A stretch of 64,000 nt of DNA from Nigrospora sphaerica (lineage: Eukaryota > Ascomycota > Sordariomycetes > Amphisphaeriales > Apiosporaceae), in assembly GCA_018287875.1 (NCBI GenBank), contig JAGVVL010000025.1:1054001-1118000 (forward strand). The letters are read 5' to 3'. The translations under genes were made by a program, and so were the position numbers. Position 1 is the stretch's first letter; every line of letters starts with the position of its first letter. This document shows, in pieces, positions 56,343-64,000 of this stretch. The notes under the pieces are model-generated. The model saw only the letters and a program-made list of their open reading frames with translations, did not search any database and was not told where the DNA came from.

Positions 56343-57975
56343 TCATATAATGCCTCCGGGCGGGTCGTACGCGGGCCCGCGAGCCGATGCACTGTGCAGG
56401 CCGGCGCTGCCGGGCGCATCCGTGTCGACCTGCGCCGTGTTGGTTTTCCGTAGCATGAACATGGGCTTCTTGCCCTCCTTGTCCAGCTGCTTGAAGAGAA
56501 TCAGCGGTTTCTCGTCGAGGCCGAGACAGCGCTCCTGGTCGCCGTAGACAATGTAGAGTGCGTACTGGTCCCACGGCGCGTTGATCTGGTACTTCCGCAG
56601 CGCCGCGGGGAGCACCTTGTAGCACGGATCGTCCATGCTGACCCTGAACGACTTGAATATCTCCACTGACGAGGACCCCGAGCCCGGCGTGTCGGGAGCC
56701 GGCGTGTGCCCCCGCCGCGGCGCAACCGGCTGCTGTTGCTTGCCCGGCGCGTTGTAGTTGTGCTCGTTTTCAGTGAAGGTACTGCGCGACGAGGGCGTGG
56801 GCTGGTCGGAACGGTAAGAGCGCGAGCCCAGCGTCGCGCTGCCCATATTCGGCGGCGAAGTAGGCGATGGTATGTTGGGTGAATAGCCAGGCGAGGTGGC
56901 CTGCCCCGAGCCGTTCATGGCCGCCAGGTGCGAAGACGATAGAACGGCCCTCTCGGCCGCGCTCGCAGGGTCGAGAGTTTGCTCTACCGACGGCCGCTCG
57001 TGAGTGGTCTGCAGGTACGAAGGAGAGGCATTCTTAGGTGTCGTACCCAGCACAATCTTCTTGGTAGAGTATTGCCTTTTCAAGCCTCCCCCCACTGACG
57101 ATTGCACCGACGACGGCGTGGGCGCCGGCGGCGATATCGTGCTCTGCTCGTAGCTATAGCCCTGGGTGTCGCGGCTTGCGACGTTGGGTAACGGTTGTTG
57201 TGCGTTCTTGGCGAGGCGCAACGCTGGTAGCATGTCTTCGCGCAGCCGCCTGTAATCTTCTGTCAAGCGTCGAAGATCCTGCTCGACCAGGCTCATCCGC
57301 TCGTCGCGGAGTCGCAACTGCTCGACTAAGTGTTTTATATCCTTCAGAGTGGCCGTCGCATATTGGGCTTCGGCATCAGCAGCTGTGCGTAGCGATGGCT
57401 GGTTAGTAGGTGCTTGCCAAAGGACGAGGAGGGGTTGGAAGGACTCTAGGCAGATGCGGGGCTTACAAAGAGGAATATAGTGGTCGCTTTCTATAGGGAT
57501 GTCTTGGGCCTTCTTAACGTCGTAGACACTCTTGAGGATTGTTAGACGGTGACCAACACTGGTAACCCCCATGGACTTGAGATCGTCGTGGAGCAGTGCC
57601 ACCAAAGCCTCGCCGACAATTTCGTTTTCTGCGACTCTTGGGTTAGAGTTTGCACACATCGGGAGCGGTTAGAAAGACGGTTCAGCGGCGCTACCCACCT
57701 ATGAAGCGGTCCGAATACTGGTCCAAGCCTATGGTGGCAATGAAGTCGGCGCATTCCTCCGCCGTCCACTCGGTGATAATGGTCTCGGGTAGGCGGTCGG
57801 CGCTGTTGCGATGACCGTACGTGGTCGGGGTGTGCTCGGTCGAGGAACGGCCCTCGGAGTCGGTAGGGGATATTTCAGAATCGGTCGCCAGCACGGGCGA
57901 GGCAGTGTGCATGCTCCGCTCGTACTCGTCGTCGGCGTCCGACTCGGCATACGCGGTTCCCGAATCGAAATTCAT
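56343..57975 (-). CDS. ste50: MAPK pathway adaptor Ste50 (SAM and Ras-association domains)
   Basis: Three minus-strand exons, 57975-57699, 57628-57467 and 57382-56343, encode 492 aa. The introns are 70 and 84 nt with CTAACC and ACTAACC branch sites. Residues about 66-133 form the SAM domain (WTAEECADFIATIGL through VGHRLTILKSVYDV). A coiled coil at about 155-200 (LKDIKHLVEQLRL) follows, then a Ser/Pro-rich linker of some 180 residues. Residues about 389-462 form the Ras-association domain (FKSFRVSMDDPCYKVLPAAL and PLILFKQLDK). Ste50 joins the MAPKKK Ste11 to Cdc42/Ras-type GTPases and membrane sensors. In filamentous fungi it is needed for pheromone-type, invasive-growth and osmotic MAPK signalling. 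The first junction falls inside the SAM domain. The first exon's start has an ACGATGAAT context. It ends with a conserved YDPPGGII tail. Confidence 0.95.
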
Positions 57976-58558
57976 CGTGTTGATGTGTCTCTAGACGACA
58001 AGGTTGCGATGGGGGGAAGCGAAGGAGCCAGCAGGGTGTCGTTCGTCGACGAACCGCCTCGTCTCGTTCCTTTTCCCGTGCTCGATGCAGGCGACACGGG
58101 TCGTCGGTTGCTAATTAAGAGCGTCCAGTCGCAGCGAGCAAGCAGACAACCGTCGAGCGGGAGACAGGTTGGCCTCAGCAGGTACGACGGAGAGGCGCCA
58201 GTGTTGAGCGAGAGTATAATCGGGCGGCAGTGGCCAGCGGGGTGGGAGAGCGCTTTCGTGGAGGTCAATGGTGAATGTGTCGAGATCCTCGGACGGGACG
58301 AGCTGGAAGAAGCAGCAGTTGTAGCAGCTAAGTTATTAGCAGCAAAGCAGCGGGACCGGCAAGGGCTGACAAAGCGGCTTCCTTCGATCCTGCTGTACCA
58401 GGGAGGGCAGAGAGCTCGAGGTGAGGTCGAGTGGGTAAGTACGAAATTGTTCCAGGCGGGCTTCCTGGTGGAATTGGGGTATCGTAGGCTTGCGGCAGGC
58501 GATGCACCCAAAAGCAGGTGTAGGCGCGGGCGCGGGCGCGGGCGGGCTCTCTGACACA

Positions 58559-58597
<39 letters not shown>

Positions 58598-61500
58598 GCA
58601 CGCACGCACGCACACACTCGACACTATCTCGCTCTCTCTTTTGCGCGCGCTCTCTTCCTCTCTCTCGCTCTCTCTTGCTCGGACAGGATGGATTTTCTTT
58701 GCTTCGGCGTAAAGGACCCCGGTCGAACTAAATTCAGGCTGCAGGTTAGGGTGGTAGCGGAGGAGAAAGAGGGAGGGAGGCGGTAGTGGTGGTTCGGCCA
58801 CGAGTGAAATGACCGTAGTTGTGTCGTCGACTCAGACGAGACGGATGAAGCGACAGACAGACCTTAAGATAGATGGAGACTCTGTCGTCGTGGGTATCGT
58901 AGTATGCAGGTAGCGCAGCGCCTCCGCAAGCATGCATAGGCAGGTACTTGGAAATAGGCGGGTGGAGGTGGACAGGCAAAATGGATATGGATTGCCTGCT
59001 AGCCGCCCGCCGCCATGCCTCTCTCTCCCCACCCTTTCTGTCTTTGTCTTTCTATTTCCCATGTCATTGCTCCATGCCATCATCCATCCGCCCAGCCAGC
59101 CATTCAACCGTCCGCCCACCCACCATGCGCCGGCACCACCTAATTCTAATTCGTCGATGGCTTTTGCTGGTCTCGCCTGCTGGCGGCTGCTGGTTGCTAC
59201 GGAGATACCGACCAACCTACTCAGTGCTCCTGGTGCTACATTTGTACTTGAATATGCACTCTTCTCCCCCGCTCCGCTCGGGTTCTGGCCGCTTGAGCTC
59301 TTGGCATGGGTGAGCTGCAGCAAGTGCCCGGCTGGGCTGAGCGGAAGCTGGGAAGGGTTGCAAGGTGGACCAGGGCGAGAGGGATCAAAAGAGGTCGGTG
59401 CTCGTGTTATCTGTCGCCGTCACCCGTTTTGCGACCGCGCCGGCTGCCCCTGGCCATGGATACATTGCTCGTGCCCTTCCTCCCACGGGTGCTATCTACC
59501 GGGTATGGATTGCATAGTACCCTCTCGACCATGGGCTCTCATGCGACCACGCCAGGCCCGGCCTATCCCGTATATTGCCCGTACCGTTTCTCCCTGCCCT
59601 TCCAGCCCTCCAAGATGCACCCGTTGTCCCCTGAGGGACAGAAGGAGGGGGAAGGACCGGGTGCTATCCATGGATCGCAGCTTCTCCATCCCCATCCGTT
59701 CCCAGACAGTCAGTGCCCCCCGGGGAGGGGTTACTAAAGACGATTTGTCTACCGGGACTGCCCGACCGGGCGGCGACGACGATGGTGGTGATTGACTTGG
59801 ATACTCCATGTTCATACGATAGAACATATTACTCCCCGACACCTCCTTATATTCTCTAGTAAGTACCTAACTTGAAGTATGTTGCCCTTCCTACCTCTTG
59901 CAATGTCCTCCGTCGTTTGTACTCAGTCTTCAAAGCTTAGGTACGTATGTACTTGCCTACTACCTCTTAACTAGTAGGCAGGATCACTTGTAATGAATGT
60001 ACCCTTCTACCACGACGCTATTTCCGTGCGGTTCACCGTCCCACGCTCATCATCTTCCTTCCCACTCCCATATCCGCGCATCCGTCCACTCGCTAGACGC
60101 GGACCCAATGGATGCCTCCAGGCCCATGCCCACTTCGATTTCCTACCGGTCCAACAGTGGACGCGTAGCGTAGGTACCCGACAAACCTCACGCTCGTCCC
60201 CCCCACAACCAACCTATCCAGGACCTAGAACTCTGTGCCTGTGTCGCTGCTCTCGGCCCTGGGCTATTTTCGTCCTGCTCGGGCTAGCGGGCAGGAACCA
60301 ACCCTAAATTCCATCCTCCCGCTCTCATCGTGGTGCATCGTAGCGGGCATTCCACGTTCTTCTGAAGCCGCCAACGGCTCATGACGAACTGGCTTGCACC
60401 TGGGAAGCCCCGTCTCAATCTGACCTATCTCAGCCACGAGAGGTTCTCTCGTCGATTTCCGTCGCCCCGCCTCCCTGCGCCCTTTTTCCCGCCAAGGGGA
60501 GGGCCTCTTCATGACACCGCTGATGCAGATGGGAGGGCCTGGACGGACGGCATGACCCCCCCCCTCGTTGGCCCAACTCCACACTGCACTTTTAAGTTGA
60601 CGATGGAGTCGTCGCTTGCTTGTCCTGGATCGTCGGCCTCTCGCAGTCCCACCGGCCGTCGTCCCCTCAACATCGAATTCTTCGTCAGCGCCGTCGTGGC
60701 CCGGAACAAGCATGTTGGCCGTGTTGCGCGCGCTAGCTGCACCGTAATACACCACGCGACTAGTGAAAATGCGACCCTTTTCGGGGATCACCAGGAAATC
60801 ACCGCCCATCTCATTTAAGCCGCCGCCGCATTCGACCACCGACGGCACGTCATGTTGCATTACGGCCGTTTGCGCTGCCTGCTTCGGGCCTCGCTCCCTG
60901 ATGCATCCCGTGCGCAACGCCGCCGGCGTCGCACGCGTCTCCTGCCTGCCGCTTTCCGGCCTGCCTTTCCGACGACTTCCTCTAGCCTCTTCTTTCTAGA
61001 AGCTCACCCGTGCCACTTCTTCATCACGCACGCTGGACCAAAACCTCCTTGACTTTTGGTTTAGCGTCCGTCCGCCAATGCACTTTTGTTCCCCGGCTCC
61101 AGCAATATCCGAGAGGCCGTGGAGGCCCCTCTTCACCTCTCCTTTCCCAATCTGGGCGCCTGAAGCATCTGTCACTACGTCAGCCCGTCAGCCCGTCTCG
61201 TCCAAGTCCGACGCCCTTGGCCCTCCGGTTTCGTCTCATGGCCGGCTTCGGCCACTGGGCCATGCCCTGACCCAGCACCTTGGGGATTACGAAGTTCCCC
61301 CATGGTCCATCATCTGGTTGGCTCGGTGCGATCGGGGCTCGGTTGAAACAGACATAGAGGCGAGTCTTAGAAGTTTCACCTATTGGCCGCCTCTCGGGCG
61401 TCGGTGTCAGACTGGATGATCGACCGCCACACTGACCCCCGAGGAGACTGGACTCCAGCACCCATATAACCTAAGTGGGCCGGGCCTTGGAGCAAAGGGT

Positions 61501-62899
61501 CTGAAGTCTGCTAGCTTCGTGATCTGCTTGATCGCTGCCGCTTTTCGCATATGCAAGTGTTGTGCGGCTGAGTGCCTAATCCGAACGTCCTGTTGGCGAC
61601 TGACAGATAGAAACAAGCCAACTCACATCATGGCTTCTTCTACCTGTACACGGCATCATGGCTGGGATTGGTCGCCTGAACGTGACCAAGACAGCGGCTA
61701 CTACCGCTAATAAGATCTGAGCGAGGAGGATGGAATAGCTACCTCTGATACTGCATGCGCATGGGTTCCTGGAACCTCCAGACAACTCATCTATAGCCCT
61801 TTTCTGCTTACATGCCATTTTCACCGAATCTAGCAGCTAGACCGGCATGCTGTCGAGGGCGTTTCTATGTCTCCAGCCGCCAGCCTCAAGTTCGGCACGG
61901 GCGTTCCTATCAAAGCGGCCCCATGCGTACTGCGATTCACCTCAGCTCTTTGCAACCGGGCCACCCATTGCCGAAAGTTGGGCCCGGCTTGGGCTTGTCC
62001 GAGCAAGGCCAATCTTGAGGCCTGGGGCTTTCTTCTTCCTAGTGAGCTCCAAATCAGAAACGCCCCATGACTGGCTGCTTAAAAGTGACCTGTCAAGGAC
62101 TTGAGAGTCGGAGCCTCATGCCGACAGGGGCTGCAGCGAGTAATGCAGAGCGGGAAAGTGGTTACAACCGGGTCTTGGTGCGAGGTTGATCTTATGGTTC
62201 GCCAAGGATCAAATATTGAGCTCAGTTCCGGGTTCTATAGGCGAGTTCGGGCCACGAGGAGGCCCGCGACCATGCTTCGAGGTGCCCTTTGCTAACAGGG
62301 GTCAGGACTCTTATCTCATGCGTGTGTAGCCGTCGGGTTGGTGCGCGTTTTTCGGCGGAGAAGAAAACCCACGCTGTTGGTAGATTGAGTAGATTTGGAC
62401 GACTGTCCTGTTTCCCGGTTCACGCGGACCAGAAGATGGGAAGATACAAGGTTCAACCACCACTGATCTACAACTGGGATGTTGCTCGCGTACTTCGAAC
62501 GTTGGACGCGGTCTGTCGCGCTTTATATCGTCGACAACGCGCGGTAACCTCGGAATCGCCCTGCATCCGGTCCAGAGGCCGTGATCAGCGCACATGGTGC
62601 AGCTATAGGACCTCGGTCTCCTGATTGCACGCTTCACTGGACGGGGCCTGGACTGGCTGAGTGCGTCTCGGACTTGTTGTCCAGCCGGTTCGGCAAAGAT
62701 TCATTGAAGAAGTTTGCAAAGCCGTGTGTCCGCCCACGACGATAGCATGGACAGCCCGGCTGGCAGGGTTGCCGATTGGCGCAGGAACAAAGACCGAACT
62801 CCAACCATTGAACTATATCCAGCAAGTGAGACCGATATGCCCACGCGTTCACGGCGTTGCCGTCCTGTATGATTGTACGGGTGTAACACACTGGCCAAC
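57976..62899. other. gene-poor stretch, 4.9 kb, between STE50 and the HET gene
   Basis: The first 650 bp form the STE50 promoter/leader and include the CA repeat. The remainder has no convincing gene. A 287-codon plus-strand frame at 58932-59795 is Pro/Cys/Ser-rich with no domain and is probably chance. TACCTA-type elements recur at 59862-59870 and 59940-59985. From about 62500 the sequence may contain an upstream exon of the HET gene, but no phase-compatible splice could be fixed. Confidence 0.5.
58558..58617. repeat. (CA)n / (GCAC)n microsatellite
   Basis: About 15 CA units followed by five CACG units, about 600 bp upstream of STE50. A CT-rich tract (58620-58680) follows. Confidence 0.9.
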
Positions 62900-64000
62900 A
62901 TGGTACCCAAAATGCGCGCCGCTCAGTCTCTGCTAGACACATGTCGCAATGCCCACAACGCTTGCTCAAAAGTCCGTGGCGATGACGCAAACGTACTGCC
63001 ATTGTTGCTCATGGATATTGGTCTTGCGGCGTCTGACACGGTACGACTGGTGCATCGCGACGAAGCTCGAGACGCCGTTGGGCCGGCCAATGTGCAATGG
63101 GCCACCCTCAGCTATCCCCGAGACTCGAACAGCCCACGCCTGGGGACGAAGACCGAGATCACCAAACACAAGAATTGTATTGACATGAAGGCAATTCCCG
63201 AGGCATACCAGGACGCCGCGAAGATTGCTCGACACCTTGGCCTGCGCTATCTGTGGATTGACAAGTTTTGCGCCTGGGAGGAAGGGGACGTGGATCGCCG
63301 GCAGGGCGCCTCACGTTCGAAGTGCGGTGTTGACAACATCGCCGACATCTTCGAATATGCCGAGCTCAACATCGCCGTGGCAATTTCACCGGAAATGGTG
63401 GACAACGGTTATGTTGAGTCTAGTAGGACGGATGCCCACACGGCATGTTCGACGCGGTACTCACCCGATGGACTTCCGATGATAAGGAGCCTCAGCCACT
63501 TCGTCCGACCTCTGCTCAGCGACCCCTGGGCTTTCCAGGAGCGCCTGCTTTCACGCCGCAGCATTTACCACCTGGATACTGGCGATTTCATTTGGAACTG
63601 CCACCACTTCCCTCACATCTGTTCCCACAGCTCGTTCGGCAAGGTATGGGCTGACTGCGTCATGGCTATGCCCAAGAAATGGTCCGAGGTCCTGGAAGCT
63701 TTCTCCCTCTGTGATGTGGAAGATGAACATGATCAGATGGAGGCAACGAAGGGCCTTATCCAGCGGAAGGAGGCTAAGCTCGGCACATCATGGCTCTGGA
63801 ACCCTCAGACCGGACATATACCCCAGGACCTGATCTGGCTCGGCGATGTGACTTATCAGCGCGAGGAAGATGTGAGCCGGTTCTGGTCGTGCTCTTGGGC
63901 GTCTTGGTATGGCCCAAAGATGTTCCTCAACAACGTGCGGGTGACTGCCCTGGCCGAAGGCTTCGAGGCTGAGGCCGCAACGCCGGGCGGCCTGCGTATC
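62900..64000 (+). CDS. HET-domain protein, partial (continues past the window)
   Basis: The plus-strand frame is open from a stop at 62870-62872 to the window end, so at least 367 codons are present and no stop is reached. ATGs occur at 62900 and 62912; the family N-terminus could also lie in an earlier exon. All three HET blocks are visible: VQWATLSY (about residue 65-72), LGLRYLWIDKFCAW (about 114-127), and DPWAFQERLLSRRSIYH (about 208-224) followed by IWNC. In block 3, Pro stands where many members have Arg or Gly before the Trp. HET domains mediate heterokaryon incompatibility and related programmed cell death when non-self alleles meet, often with NTPase/WD or other C-terminal partners. 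Whether this copy acts that way cannot be read here. No intron is seen within the visible part. Confidence 0.85.
   Translation, partial: MVPKMRAAQSLLDTCRNAHNACSKVRGDDANVLPLLLMDIGLAASDTVRLVHRDEARDAVGPANVQWATLSYPRDSNSPRLGTKTEITKHKNCIDMKAIPEAYQDAAKIARHLGLRYLWIDKFCAWEEGDVDRRQGASRSKCGVDNIADIFEYAELNIAVAISPEMVDNGYVESSRTDAHTACSTRYSPDGLPMIRSLSHFVRPLLSDPWAFQERLLSRRSIYHLDTGDFIWNCHHFPHICSHSSFGKVWADCVMAMPKKWSEVLEAFSLCDVEDEHDQMEATKGLIQRKEAKLGTSWLWNPQTGHIPQDLIWLGDVTYQREEDVSRFWSCSWASWYGPKMFLNNVRVTALAEGFEAEAATPGGLRI

Noticed and set aside
57811..58554. 247-codon plus-strand frame overlapping STE50 exon 1
   Set aside because: It is the antisense shadow of STE50 and its leader.
58932..59795. 287-codon plus-strand frame upstream of STE50
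   Set aside because: Pro/Cys/Ser-rich with no domain; begins in the promoter side of STE50 and lacks splice or family support.

Overview
The window is nuclear DNA of a filamentous ascomycete, most likely a Sordariomycete and plausibly a member of the Sordariales/Chaetomiaceae. The evidence is GC-rich coding DNA, short introns (about 45-210 nt) with GTRNGY donors and CTAAC/CTGAC branch sites, a trifunctional TRP1/trpC gene without introns, fungal-only families (DUF3716, 2EXR, HET), intron-containing tRNA genes, and a decayed gene copy that looks mutated by RIP. The species call is inference. All exon joins were read by eye from splice signals and reading-frame phase.

Layout. Bases 1-9402 are GC-rich with no credible gene. 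From 9.4 to 14.6 kb lie a DUF1771-Smr protein with a CaaX-like C-terminus, a DUF3716 zinc-binding protein, and the Rag-type GTPase Gtr2 (minus strand). From 17.2 to 21.3 kb are two minus-strand genes, a MIF-fold protein and a four-span membrane protein. A 2EXR-domain protein lies at 24.5-25.9 kb, followed by tRNA-Gln(CUG) in an AT-rich island and a disordered hypothetical protein. From 28.8 to 48 kb is a dense housekeeping block: TRP1 and NUP188 (divergent), TIM9, a decayed sdhD-like copy, MRT4, the U1-70K gene, mitochondrial ribosomal protein mL43, and triosephosphate isomerase. From 50.2 to 52.4 kb is a membrane-anchored aspartic-protease-like gene that has lost both catalytic aspartates and carries a frameshift. 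Then come tRNA-Ser(CGA), the MAPK adaptor STE50 (56.3-58.0 kb), another gene-poor stretch, and a HET-domain gene that runs off the right edge.

Functional picture. The conserved block covers central functions: tryptophan synthesis, nuclear pore, mitochondrial import, ribosome assembly, splicing and glycolysis. Two signalling proteins are present, Gtr2 (TORC1 nutrient sensing) and Ste50 (MAPK scaffolding). The variable part is the flanks: the HET gene, the degenerate protease, the sdhD relic and the long gene-free stretches. I see no secondary-metabolite cluster, CRISPR array or intact transposon.
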